Positions 15,156 through 24,449 of a DNA stretch of 27,882 nucleotides are shown one piece after another. A program made the translations under genes and the position numbers. Under the pieces are notes generated by a model. That model worked only from the letters and a program-made list of their open reading frames with translations, was not told the DNA's origin and made no database searches. The stretch covers positions 1-27,882 of the forward strand of contig CAZEHJ010000050.1 in the NCBI GenBank assembly GCA_964512485.1. The letters run 5' to 3'. The DNA is from CAZEHJ01 sp964512485. Its GTDB lineage: Bacteria; Bacteroidota; Rhodothermia; Rhodothermales; UBA10348. The number at the start of each line of letters is the position of its first letter. The first letter of the stretch is position 1.

Positions 15156-17233
15156 CTATTGATTCCTCAGAACCTGCGCCGGGTTTGCGGTCACAAACTT
15201 CCGTATCTGGGTTGATACCGTTATCAAAGCGGTCACCAGCACAAATGAGAAGGACAGAATGAACGCTGACGGCCCGATGGGCATGGGTTCAGCCCACACG
15301 GAATTCAGCAAAGCGTCCAGGGCGAAGTAGCCTATCGGAGAGGCCACGAGGGCAGAAATGATCAGCACATACAGAAAGCTCATGTTGATCTTTCTGGCCA
15401 GATGAGGCACAGATGCTCCAAGCACCTTCCGGATGCTGATTTCTTTCATGCGTCGGACGACCTTCTGAGCAGAAAGTCCGAACAGGCCCAAACACGCGAT
15501 GACCAACGCGAGGAGAGCGATGAAGGAAAACAACGTCTTGATGTTGTCGTTTTCCTCATTCATGTTGTCGAAAATCGAGTCCTGGAAGAAACCGTTGTAC
15601 TCCTGATCCGGAAGAAGTCGCTTCCAAATGGCTTGAACGGCTTCTTCTGTTTGGACGCCGCTCCCGGCGGCGACTTCGATTGTCATATATCGATAGTCCT
15701 CGATTCCGACCGCACGCACAAACGCGGGTTCGAGTGGGTCAAATACACTTTCATAGATGAAGTCCCTCAACACGCCTGAAACCTCATACTGGGTCGAATC
15801 CTGAATGAAGCTCTTTCCGAGGGCCTCTTCCGCAGTCCAACCGCGAGCGCGGGCAAACTGCTCGTTGATCAAGACCCGGCCATCGGTGGCAGAATTGGAT
15901 CCTCCGTCGAATGCCCGTCCGGCTACGAGAGGAATTTCGTAGGCTTCCAGGTAACCCTCGCCGAGGTCAAACCGGGCTGCTCCCATTTTGGTGTCATCAA
16001 CCGTGACAGTCGGAAAGCTCCACGAGCGCGCAACGTGGTTGCGCGCACCGATTACGCCTTCAACACCTGGCAATTGTAATACCTCAGATCGGAGGGTGGT
16101 CCATTCGTCGCCCGTGAGGGTTCGCACAATCAGTTTGTGCTCATCCTCGAAGCCCCAGTCGATGTTGGACTGATATTCTCCATTCTGCGCCAGCACCACA
16201 CCCATGATCATGGTCAGAAAGGCGAGCACAAATTGAAAGGTCAGAAAACCCTGAGTGAACCAGTTTTCTCCACCCAGCTTGGTGTTGCCTCTGAAGATGG
16301 CAGAAGGACGGAAAGAGGAAATGTAGAATGCTGGATACGAGCCCGAAATAACCCCCGTGATGACCAATAGCCCGATCAGGAAGATCCACAGGACACCCGT
16401 TTCAGCGTTGGCAAATGCCAGTTCGTCGCCCATCAGGTTGTTGAATCCCGGCATGAAAACACCCCAGGCGAGAACGATCCCTACAATCATCGNNNNNNNN
16501 NNNNNNNNNNNNNNNNNNNNNNNNNNNNNNNNNNNNNNNNNNNNNNNNNNNNNNNNNNNNNNNNNNNNNNNNNNNNNNNNNNNNNNNNNNNNGCCCAGTC
16601 CGTGACGTCCCAGTCATAAACAATCTGGTGGTCGTAGTGAATGAGCGCGTTGAACGTAAAGCTGGCTTCAAGCGGAAATGGTTCTGCGACTGCCGATACG
16701 GTAAACACCCTTCGCTCTTCGGAGCCGAAAATCAAGGTCAGATCCCTCCCGATGGGGTTTTCTTCCCCAAAAAACCGCGTAGCCATGGCGTCGCTGAGGA
16801 CGATGTCTTCGTGCCGGATCGCAGCACTCTTGTCGCCCAATCGCATTTCGAAGGAGAACATATCCAGAAAGCCCGGATCCACGAACCAGACTCCCTGCCT
16901 GAAGGTGTTGTCGTTGGCCTGAATGGTTGGAGAGCCAAAACTTACTCGTTCTGCTCGCAGAACCTGGGGAAGATCCTGCACCATGGCAGGACCGAGAGGC
17001 GAGGGACTGTCCCCTCTGAGTTGAAGATCATCGCCGCGTGCAATCACGGACTCAATCAGAAAGATGTTTTCCCCGTTCTCGTGGAATCGATCCCGCGTAT
17101 AGTGCCCTTCCACAAAGATGAACGTCGTAATCATCACCCCGATTGCCACCGAAAGACCAACGATGTTAACCAGTGAGGAAACCTTGTTCTTGTACAGATT
17201 GCGATAGGCAACCCGCATATAGTTCTTGAGCAT
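15156..17233 (-). CDS. FtsX/MacB-type ABC transporter permease, interrupted by assembly gap
   Basis: Two minus-strand coding pieces belong to one MacB/FtsX-like permease. The N-terminal piece (17233-16593, 213 codons) starts MLKNYMRVAYRNLYKNKVS, has the first transmembrane helix (VNIVGLSVAIGVMITTFIFV) and the MacB periplasmic core. The C-terminal piece (16492-15156) resumes in the second transmembrane region and has a second periplasmic domain, the family motif KVVRRMKEISIRKVLGAS and the final helices. The pieces lie in different frames across the 100 Ns, as expected if the gap length is only a placeholder. Aligned by eye with the neighbouring paralogue, about 135 residues are missing. The ATPase partner is not in the window. 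Such permeases are often peptide or lipoprotein exporters; the substrate is unknown. Confidence 0.85.
16493..16592. other. Assembly gap (100 Ns)
   Basis: There are exactly 100 ambiguous bases inside the permease gene. Comparison with the paralogue suggests the real missing stretch is nearer 400 bp, so the count is probably a scaffolding placeholder. Confidence 0.98.
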
Positions 17234-17411
17234 AACAGGGAAGATTCGGGTAGGAAACGATATCCGTCAGGTTCAGCCGGTCGAGGCCGATCACACCCCC
17301 TCTATTCGTTTCAGCTGCCCAAATGGTTACACAAGAACAACTCCGAAAGGAATCGCCAGAATATCCGCGAGGCATCGGAGGCGATTGCGCACGGGTGCCG
17401 CTACCGACCCA

Positions 17412-20090
17412 TTATTCAGACCTCAGCGTGTCCACCGGGTTGGAAAGCGCGGCTCGAATCGTTTGAAAGCTGACCGTCAAGAGGGCAACGCCCAGAGATA
17501 ACACGGCTGCCAGGATAAATACGGCGTATCCGATTTCAATACGGAAGGCGAACGACGCGAGCCATTTTTCCATACTGATGATTGTGAGAGGAATGGCAAA
17601 AATGATAGCCAACACCACCATCTTGACCAGGTCTTTCGACAACATGGCCGAGATGCTGGACGCGCTCGCGCCCAATACACGACGAATTCCAATTTCTTTC
17701 GTCCGACTGGCCACCGATAGACTGGCAAGGCCAAACAGACCCAGGCATGCAATCAGTATGGCAAAAAAGGCAGCGTACTGCACGATCTTGGACCACCGTT
17801 CTTCACTTTGATACTGCTCGGCCAGGTCGTCGTCGAGAAACGAATACATGAACGGAATATTCGGTGCGTGCACTGCCCATGTTGCCCGGAGCGCATCCAG
17901 CGCTTCAGGAATTTGTTCGCCATCTATCTGAAATAACAAGTCCCCGATAGACCAGTCGGGGTCGAGAATAAACATCATCGGTTCGATTTCGTCGTGCAGC
18001 GAAAGGAAGTTGAAATCGCGCACGACCCCGATGACCTCGGGCTCATCGCCGAAGCCTTTGACGAGTTCACCCGTTCCGTCCGTCCACCCGTACTGACGGG
18101 CGAACGCTTCATTGATGATGACCGACTTGGTCGAATCAGCTGGACGTGCCGGATCAAAACTTCTGCCCGACTTGAGCTCCATTCCCATTACATCGACGAA
18201 GTTCGACTCAATGCGGTAGACGTATGCCGCATAATTTTTTCCTTCGTAATCCCACCCGTTGTTGCTCCATCCATGCGAAAACGCATTGGTCATGCCTGTG
18301 ATGCCTTCAATTTCCGATACACCATTCAATTCAGATTCGAATCGCGCCAACAACATGTCACCATCCAGGCGTTGGGTCGGGACCAGAACGACGTGGTCTC
18401 TATCGTATCCAACATCGCTGTTCTGTAGAAAGTCCATCTGATTGGCCATGATGGCAGTTCCAGAGATCAACCCCACCGACAGGGTGAACTGAAGAAGGAC
18501 CAGGCTTTTAGTCAGGAAATGGGATCCTCCAACGCGGGATTGTTTTCGCAGCATATCCGTCGGGCGATACCGGGATAGAACCAGTGACGGGTAAAACCCG
18601 GAAAACAAGGCTACGATCAGGGTCAACGACACCAAAGTTGCGGGAATCGCCCAGGTCTCCAGCAGGTTCAGAGACAAATCTTTATCTGCCAGCTGATTGA
18701 AAGTCGGCAGCAGAGCAAATATGAGAGCCAGACCGATTCCGAGTCCGAGGACGCTCATCAGGACCGCTTCGCCCCCGAATTGGCCGATGAGTTGGGCTCT
18801 CGCCGCACCTACAACTTTTCGAAGACCAACCTCTCGAGCACGAGACGCTGATCGACCAATGGCCAGGGTGGTAAAGTTGATGCATGCCAACAGCAGGATG
18901 GTCAGCGCGATTGCACCCAGGATCCAGGAATATTTGGGGTTCGACGGAGCACGTAGACCCGCCTGCACTGTGTGATCCAGGTGGATGTCACGGAGGGGTT
19001 GGAAAGAATACGTTTTTGGAGGGATCGAAGCCGTCCAGTCCTCGCGCGACGATATATCGTCCGGATAATATTTGCTTCGGAATGCAGGAAGGAGAGACTC
19101 GGCCTCCTTCATGTCAGTCCCTTGATGAAAGAGCAGATAGACGAAATAGGAGGACGAATTCCAGTGGTTTTGCTGATTCGCGATCCAGGAAAATTCACTT
19201 TTCAGTCTTTCAAATGGAAGTAAAAAGTCGAATTCTATCGAATTGTTGGACGGGATGTCTTCGATGACACCGGTGACGGTAATAGGCACAAAGTCCTCAC
19301 TGAACCGAATATCCAGTGTTTTTCCAAGTGCGGATTCACTGCCAAAATATTTTTCAGCCATTCTTTGGCTGATGACGAGCCCTTCCGGACTTGGAAGAGC
19401 AGATTCCACGCTTCCCTCGAGAAGCTCATAGGTGAAGGCAGTCAGGATTTCAGGATCAGCGTGCATGACGCGTTCTTGAGCAGCCACTTCTCCAGAGCGT
19501 ACCACATACTGTCGAGGGAAAACTCGAATGGCCGATTCAACGGCTGCAAACTCGGATTCCATTGTTTTTCCCAATGGATAAGGCATCCAGGGAGTGATGG
19601 ACCTGATGCCTCCATCGTTCTGGTTGTGGTGCAATACCACTCTGGCGATGCGATCGGCGTTGGTGTGCTGAGAATCGAATGACAATTCATCCTGGACATA
19701 TAGAAGAAGCATGAGGCAAAACGCGATACCGATAGCCAGGCCAAAAATGTTGATGACCGCATATGTTCGCTGTTTGATGAGCAGTCGAATCGCGATCGTG
19801 AAATAGTTCTTCAGCATTGAAAGTCTCCAGGAAATTTCTTCACCGATGCGGCCTCTCTTTCCGACTTTGGACCAGTATATTTTCCGGTATTCGTCGTCCA
19901 TGGAGGGCAGAAGCCCCATCTTTTTGATTGATTTTCGGAATGCATCTTCCTCAGACATTCCTCGCTCTACACTTGCTTCAACCTCATCACGGATATGGCG
20001 CTCGAGCTCCACGAGGTCATCTTTCATGATGGCCCGCTTGTATTCAAGGCTCTTTCTCCAGGCTCCGATGGCAGCTTCAAGATTGAACAT
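17412..20090 (-). CDS. FtsX/MacB-type ABC permease with N-terminal permease-prefix domain
   Basis: This is an 892-residue inner-membrane permease. An N-terminal soluble prefix (about residues 1-70, with ELERHIRDEVEASVERGMSEEDAFRKS) precedes the core, which restarts at MLKNYFTIAIRLLIKQRTY. Then come two FtsX/MacB units: helix 1, periplasmic domain, helices with ILLLACINFTTLAIGRSASRA, and a second copy ending SVASRTKEIGIRRVLGAS plus final helices. The ATG at 20090 is preferred to an upstream GTG at 20159, because the PadR gene ends at 20093 and the ATG follows its stop by 2 nt (TAGACATG), implying coupled translation. The prefix domain and PadR partner are a known pairing in Acidobacteria and FCB bacteria. 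It is a paralogue of the gapped permease 178 bp downstream. Confidence 0.9.
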   Translation of the reverse strand: MFNLEAAIGAWRKSLEYKRAIMKDDLVELERHIRDEVEASVERGMSEEDAFRKSIKKMGLLPSMDDEYRKIYWSKVGKRGRIGEEISWRLSMLKNYFTIAIRLLIKQRTYAVINIFGLAIGIAFCLMLLLYVQDELSFDSQHTNADRIARVVLHHNQNDGGIRSITPWMPYPLGKTMESEFAAVESAIRVFPRQYVVRSGEVAAQERVMHADPEILTAFTYELLEGSVESALPSPEGLVISQRMAEKYFGSESALGKTLDIRFSEDFVPITVTGVIEDIPSNNSIEFDFLLPFERLKSEFSWIANQQNHWNSSSYFVYLLFHQGTDMKEAESLLPAFRSKYYPDDISSREDWTASIPPKTYSFQPLRDIHLDHTVQAGLRAPSNPKYSWILGAIALTILLLACINFTTLAIGRSASRAREVGLRKVVGAARAQLIGQFGGEAVLMSVLGLGIGLALIFALLPTFNQLADKDLSLNLLETWAIPATLVSLTLIVALFSGFYPSLVLSRYRPTDMLRKQSRVGGSHFLTKSLVLLQFTLSVGLISGTAIMANQMDFLQNSDVGYDRDHVVLVPTQRLDGDMLLARFESELNGVSEIEGITGMTNAFSHGWSNNGWDYEGKNYAAYVYRIESNFVDVMGMELKSGRSFDPARPADSTKSVIINEAFARQYGWTDGTGELVKGFGDEPEVIGVVRDFNFLSLHDEIEPMMFILDPDWSIGDLLFQIDGEQIPEALDALRATWAVHAPNIPFMYSFLDDDLAEQYQSEERWSKIVQYAAFFAILIACLGLFGLASLSVASRTKEIGIRRVLGASASSISAMLSKDLVKMVVLAIIFAIPLTIISMEKWLASFAFRIEIGYAVFILAAVLSLGVALLTVSFQTIRAALSNPVDTLRSE

Positions 20091-20092
20091 GT

Positions 20093-20437
20093 CTACAGGG
20101 GCGAAAGTGATGGTTGTGGACCCCACAGCGAAAGAAGCGCTTCGTGGACTCGCATCCACTGAGCTTTTTCGACCTCCAGGCGTTTGAGTCCTTTAGCCGT
20201 CAGCTGGTAGTACTTACGCGCCGGGCCCTTTTCGACATCCTGCCAGAAGCTTTCGAGAAGCCCCTCATTTTCCAGTTTGTGGAGTACTGGATACAGCGTG
20301 CTGGTCGTCCACGAAACATTGCCCAACGTTAAATCCTCGACCCGCTGGATGATTTCGTAGCCGTAGCTGGGGCCCGACTTCACGACAGAAAGGACAAACG
20401 GCTTTATGGATGCCGCTACCAGAGATCTTGGGATCAT
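20093..20437 (-). CDS. PadR-family transcriptional regulator of the permease operon
   Basis: This is a 114-residue winged-helix protein of the PadR family. It shows SGPSYGYEIIQRVEDLT, then WTTSTLYPVLHKLENEGLLES (recognition helix and wing) and RKYYQLTAKGLKRLE, the usual layout of the short PadR-s2 type. It is the first gene of a minus-strand unit with the permease that follows at 2 nt, so it most likely controls that unit. The upstream region shared with hisF has a three-copy repeat that could be its operator. No ribosome site is apparent before the ATG at 20437. Confidence 0.9.
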   Translation of the reverse strand: MIPRSLVAASIKPFVLSVVKSGPSYGYEIIQRVEDLTLGNVSWTTSTLYPVLHKLENEGLLESFWQDVEKGPARKYYQLTAKGLKRLEVEKAQWMRVHEALLSLWGPQPSLSPL

Positions 20438-20460
20438 GACGATTTTGAATTGTGGTTTTC

Positions 20461-20511
20461 AACCCTACGTCGCAGAGGGACATAGGTTGCGTCGGTTTAC
20501 GACATAGGGTT
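20461..20511. promoter_or_regulatory. Candidate PadR operator: three copies of GACATAGGGTT-like element
   Basis: In the 143-bp divergent padR/hisF region, AACCCTACGTCG (20461-20472) is the inverted partner of CGACATAGGGTT (20500-20511), 11 of 12 positions matching. A third copy, GACATAGGTT, lies between them at 20479-20488. An inverted pair plus a direct copy just upstream of a PadR gene suggests autoregulation. The binding protein is inferred from position. Confidence 0.5.
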
Positions 20512-20580
20512 AACGGCCGAAATATGCGCATATTGTGCAATTCACAGTCTATGCACTCCCCGTCACCGTAATTTGCCGCT

Positions 20581-21336
20581 ATGCTTACCAGGCGCATCAT
20601 ACCGTGTCTCGATATCAAGGATGGTCGTACCGTGAAGGGGATCAACTTTGTTGAACTCCGTGATGCGGGCGATCCTGTGGAATTGGCTTTGGCCTATGTG
20701 AAGCAAGGTGCCGACGAATTGGTTTTCCTGGATATCACCGCCACGTTGGAAACACGCGGAACGTGGTTGGATCTTGTTCACCGCATTGCCGAAGTGGTAA
20801 ACATTCCTTTTACCGTCGGCGGAGGCGTACGGTCGGTAGAGGACGCGCGGCAACTCCTCGGCGCAGGTGCGGACAAGATTGCCGTGAACTCCGCCGCCAT
20901 TGCGGATCCAGAGCTTGTGGACCGTCTGGCAGCTGAGTTCGGAAATCAATGCGTCGTGGTAGCGGTAGACATTAAAAGTGACGGCCAAAGCTGGATTGTC
21001 CATTCACATGGTGGAACCCAACCGACGGAGTTCGAAGCACAGAATTGGATTCGGGAGGTCGAAAGCCGGGGTGCGGGGGAGATTCTATTGACATCAATGG
21101 ACCACGACGGCACGCGTGGCGGATTTGCCGTTGATATCACCCGCCAGATATCAAATGCGATCAACATCCCGGTCATCGCGTCGGGAGGTGCCGGAAATGC
21201 GGCACATTTCGTGGATGTATTTGAGCGTGGTTGTGCCGATGCCGCGCTGGCAGCCAGTATCTTCCATTTCGGGGACGTCGAAATTCCCGATCTCAAAAAA
21301 ACCCTTTCCAGGGAAAACATAACCGTGCGCATCTGA
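20581..21336 (+). CDS. hisF: Imidazole glycerol phosphate synthase cyclase subunit HisF
   Basis: HisF, with HisH, converts PRFAR and ammonia from glutamine to imidazole glycerol phosphate and AICAR in histidine synthesis. The 251 residues form a typical TIM barrel: MLTRRIIPCLDIKDG with catalytic Asp11, FTVGGGVRSVEDA and GADKIAVNSAA, then AVDIKSDG with the second catalytic Asp, LLTSMDHDGTRGG, IPVIASGGAG and AALAASIFHFG. The length is normal for the family (about 255). Its stop TGA overlaps the ATG of hisIE by one base (TGATG), so the two genes are translationally coupled. Confidence 0.97.
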   Translation: MLTRRIIPCLDIKDGRTVKGINFVELRDAGDPVELALAYVKQGADELVFLDITATLETRGTWLDLVHRIAEVVNIPFTVGGGVRSVEDARQLLGAGADKIAVNSAAIADPELVDRLAAEFGNQCVVVAVDIKSDGQSWIVHSHGGTQPTEFEAQNWIREVESRGAGEILLTSMDHDGTRGGFAVDITRQISNAINIPVIASGGAGNAAHFVDVFERGCADAALAASIFHFGDVEIPDLKKTLSRENITVRI

Positions 21337-21965
21337 TGTCTACCTCAGTTCAAATCCAGGTCACCGGTGATCCGGTTCGCTTCGATGAATCCGGCCTCAT
21401 TCCAGCCATTGTTCAGGATTCCACGACTGGAAAGGTCCTGATGCTGGGCTACATGAATCAGGACGCGATCGATGCGACACTTGCGTCGGGTCACGTGACA
21501 TTTTTCAGTCGTTCGAAAGGACGGCTCTGGGAAAAAGGTGAGACCTCCGGCAATCATCTTGCCGTTGCAGGCATTTCGTCAGATTGTGATGGTGATGCCC
21601 TTCTGGTCCGGGCAAATCCCCAAGGACCGACCTGCCACAATGGGACCGATACGTGCTGGGGCGAATCGAATAACCTGACGGGAGCTTCATTCCTTGAGGA
21701 ACTCGAACGGGTCATCAAGTCCCGGGTTGAGCAAGGAGATGAGTCCTCATACACCGTTCGACTCATAAAGTCGGGGGCGAAGAAGATCTCCCAGAAGGTG
21801 GGAGAGGAAGGTGTCGAAACTGCGCTTGAAGGCGCGGCTGGAGATCCTGAAAAGCTGTCCGAAGAAGCTGCCGACCTGCTGTATCACCTGCTGGTACTGC
21901 TCAAAGCCAGGGATATGACTCTTGAAGATGTGATGTCTGTTCTACGCTCACGTCACGGCGAGTAA
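21336..21965 (+). CDS. hisI: Bifunctional phosphoribosyl-AMP cyclohydrolase / phosphoribosyl-ATP pyrophosphatase HisIE
   Basis: This is a 209-residue fusion that carries out steps two and three of histidine synthesis. The HisI half (about 1-115) has VLMLGYMNQDAI, FFSRSKGRLWEKGETSGN and the zinc/magnesium-binding DCDGDALL...GPTCHNG..TCWG. The HisE half (about 120-209) has VGEEGVETALEGA and LSEEAADLLYHLLVLL, the usual pyrophosphohydrolase motifs. The ATG at 21336 overlaps the hisF stop; longer versions from upstream in the same frame would run through hisF and are not credible. Both halves look intact. Confidence 0.96.
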   Translation: MSTSVQIQVTGDPVRFDESGLIPAIVQDSTTGKVLMLGYMNQDAIDATLASGHVTFFSRSKGRLWEKGETSGNHLAVAGISSDCDGDALLVRANPQGPTCHNGTDTCWGESNNLTGASFLEELERVIKSRVEQGDESSYTVRLIKSGAKKISQKVGEEGVETALEGAAGDPEKLSEEAADLLYHLLVLLKARDMTLEDVMSVLRSRHGE

Positions 21966-22129
21966 ACAGGACGGATTCGTCCCTCGAAAGTGCCATCGGG
22001 AATACACGTCATTCTCTGCCAAAACACCGCGCCGTTCAATACTGGCAAGGGTCGGCTGAGAAGACCATTCTGACGATTGGGGAGGGGTCCGGGGCTTGAT
22101 ACTTCGCTGATGTCTAGCTTGGTTCATTG

Positions 22130-22135
22130 TATAAT
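22130..22135 (+). promoter_or_regulatory. Possible -10 box of the TonB-receptor gene
   Basis: A perfect TATAAT lies 28 bp before the ATG at 22164. No good -35 hexamer is found at 16-18 bp, so this rests on a single box. The 198-bp spacer between hisIE and the receptor shows no terminator hairpin with a T-run. Confidence 0.3.
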
Positions 22136-22163
22136 TGGATGCGATACCACTCTACCCCCCGCC

Positions 22164-24449
22164 ATGATTCGCCATTTTTTAAGTGTTTTAGTCGTTTTAT
22201 TTGTTTTCGTCGCTTCAACTGCCAGCGCTCAGCAGGCCGTTGTAAGAGGCTTTGTGACGGATGCAGGTACCGAACAGCCCATGCAGGGAGCCTCCGTGGC
22301 TCTTCGTGACGCCGGTCAATTGGTCGGAGGGACAGCCACCGATGGAGACGGATTCTTCGTTCTCAACAGGATCACTCCCGGATCGTATCAAATTCAGGTT
22401 TCTTTCATCGGCTTCACGACGATGGAGATGGACGTGCAGCTGGTCGCGGGGCAGGTTCTCGAAATCAGCATCGCTCTTGAGGAGAACCTCGCAGTCATCG
22501 ATGAAGTTGTTGTCGAAGCGGAGGCCGAAGGCGGAATAACGACTGTTGCGGCCGGACTTGAAACGGTTGTGCCAGCCGCCATCCAGCGCGTTCCGGTACC
22601 CGGTGTATCAGGAGACCTCGCGGGATATCTGCAGACCGTACCTGGCGTCACCGTACAGGGTGACCGCGGGGGACAGTTTTTTGTTCGCGGTGGCGCGGTC
22701 GACCAGAACCTTGCCCTTCTCGATGGGCTGCCGGTCTACCAACCATTTCACATTCTGAGTTTCTATTCGGCGTTTCCAGAAGAACTGGTCGACCGCGCGA
22801 GCTTCTACACCGGAGGCTTTGGAGCCCGGTATGGTACTCGCGTTTCGTCCATGCTCGACGTGAGCGCGCGCAATGGTAACAAGAAGGACATAGCGGGAGC
22901 CTTTTCGATCGCACCATTCTTGAGTTCGGCGACTGTCGAAGTGCCGCTTATCGAGGGCAAGGTCTCGGGTATCTTTTCAGCAAGGCAGTCATTCATCGAG
23001 GAGATCATACCGGAGATGTTTGGCCAAAAAATGCCGTATCGATTTGGCGACAGATTTGGAAAGGTCCACGCATTGCTGGGCAGAAGCCATGAGCTCTCAT
23101 TTACCGCACTCGATACGGACGATCGAGGAGACATCGCAGGTACGAAGAAGACGGTTTTTGGAGAAGTCGAAGCTGCCGCAATCAATGACAGTACCAATGT
23201 CGCCTGGAGCAATCGCGTTTACGGTGGAACGTATATATATCGATCCAACGCTATTCCGCTGACGGCTGAATTCACGGCCGGCCACTCGGAAATGACAAAT
23301 GAATTTGGCCCGGAAGCCGATCCAGAGCGCTTTTCCAGCGTGGAAAGCAACGAAGGGACGCTCAGGTTGAGCTACCAGTTGAGTCGAGGAGACCTTTCGG
23401 CGGGTTCGACCTATAGAAAAACAGACCTTCATTTTGAACTGGCAGATGCTTTCACCGATTTCACCAGCGCGACGAATGAGCTGACGGAACTGAGTTCATA
23501 CGTGGAAGCCACATTTGCGATGAAAGGCGATCGCCTTTCCATCAATCCCGGTGTACACTTTTACACGCTTCCAGATCGATCCCAGAATTGGACGGAGCCG
23601 AGGTTTCGGGCTTCGTTTTGGCCGCAGGGACAGGCTGGGCGATTTCAGCTCAACGCGTCCTGGGGCATGTATCATCAGGCAATTTCAGGTTTGACCGATG
23701 AAAGAGATCTCGGGAATCTGTTTACCGCCTGGATCACCACGCCTGAAGGACAGGAAGCTACCTCGGCGATGCACGGAATTGTCGGTACCAACATCAGGCT
23801 TCGGCCCTGGATGAATGCCGCCGTAGAAGGGTATTACAAAAAGTATGATCACATTTCGGCACCAATCTTCAGCCCCTTCCCCCAGTTCACGACCACGCTG
23901 CAGGAGGCTACTGGAGAGGCGTATGGATTCGATGCACGCCTCGATATTGAAGGCCGTCCGTTCCTTCAGGAATCGGTTCTTGACGGATACATCTCTTACT
24001 CATACTCTCAGGTCGAGTACGAAGCAGGCGGGCTGACCTACAATCCGGCACATGATCGCCGCCATCAACTGAACGCGCTCTTCCACGCACAGCGGGGAGA
24101 GGTCGGTATCACGCTGCAGTGGCAGTACGGATCGGGTCTTCCTTTCACCGAGTCGGGTGGGTTTGATGTTTGGTATCTGCTGACTCCTGATGTGGATGTC
24201 GCAACCGAAGCGGGCGTAGACAGAATTGTATATGCTGAGCCGTTTGGAGGTCGCCAACCGACCTACTCGAGAATCGATCTCTGGCTGGAACGCAAGGTTG
24301 AACAGGGACGGTACGTCGGCACGCTCAGAGCCGGTGCTCTGAATCTCTTCAACAGGGACAATCTGTTTTACTACGACCTCTTTACGTTCAAACGTGTAGA
24401 TCAGCTTCCACTGATTCCATCTGTCGGGCTCAAAGTTGAGCTTCGCTGA
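22164..24449 (+). CDS. TonB-dependent outer-membrane receptor with CarboxypepD_reg-like domain
   Basis: This is a 761-residue outer-membrane receptor. A signal peptide (MIRHFLSVLVVLFVFVASTASA) is followed by a carboxypeptidase-regulatory-like domain (about 25-110: VRGFVTDAGTEQPMQGASV...DGDGFFVLNRITPGSYQIQV). Then comes a plug domain with LQTVPGVTVQGDRGGQFFVRGGAVDQNLALLDG and YTGGFGARYG, and a beta-barrel to the end. The domain order is standard for Bacteroidota-type receptors of the SusC-related, TonB-linked group, but the protein is shorter than SusC and no SusD follows. ATG at 22164 was chosen since the signal peptide starts there. Its partner is the DUF4249-like lipoprotein gene whose start overlaps the receptor stop. 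The substrate is unknown. Confidence 0.9.
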   Translation: MIRHFLSVLVVLFVFVASTASAQQAVVRGFVTDAGTEQPMQGASVALRDAGQLVGGTATDGDGFFVLNRITPGSYQIQVSFIGFTTMEMDVQLVAGQVLEISIALEENLAVIDEVVVEAEAEGGITTVAAGLETVVPAAIQRVPVPGVSGDLAGYLQTVPGVTVQGDRGGQFFVRGGAVDQNLALLDGLPVYQPFHILSFYSAFPEELVDRASFYTGGFGARYGTRVSSMLDVSARNGNKKDIAGAFSIAPFLSSATVEVPLIEGKVSGIFSARQSFIEEIIPEMFGQKMPYRFGDRFGKVHALLGRSHELSFTALDTDDRGDIAGTKKTVFGEVEAAAINDSTNVAWSNRVYGGTYIYRSNAIPLTAEFTAGHSEMTNEFGPEADPERFSSVESNEGTLRLSYQLSRGDLSAGSTYRKTDLHFELADAFTDFTSATNELTELSSYVEATFAMKGDRLSINPGVHFYTLPDRSQNWTEPRFRASFWPQGQAGRFQLNASWGMYHQAISGLTDERDLGNLFTAWITTPEGQEATSAMHGIVGTNIRLRPWMNAAVEGYYKKYDHISAPIFSPFPQFTTTLQEATGEAYGFDARLDIEGRPFLQESVLDGYISYSYSQVEYEAGGLTYNPAHDRRHQLNALFHAQRGEVGITLQWQYGSGLPFTESGGFDVWYLLTPDVDVATEAGVDRIVYAEPFGGRQPTYSRIDLWLERKVEQGRYVGTLRAGALNLFNRDNLFYYDLFTFKRVDQLPLIPSVGLKVELR

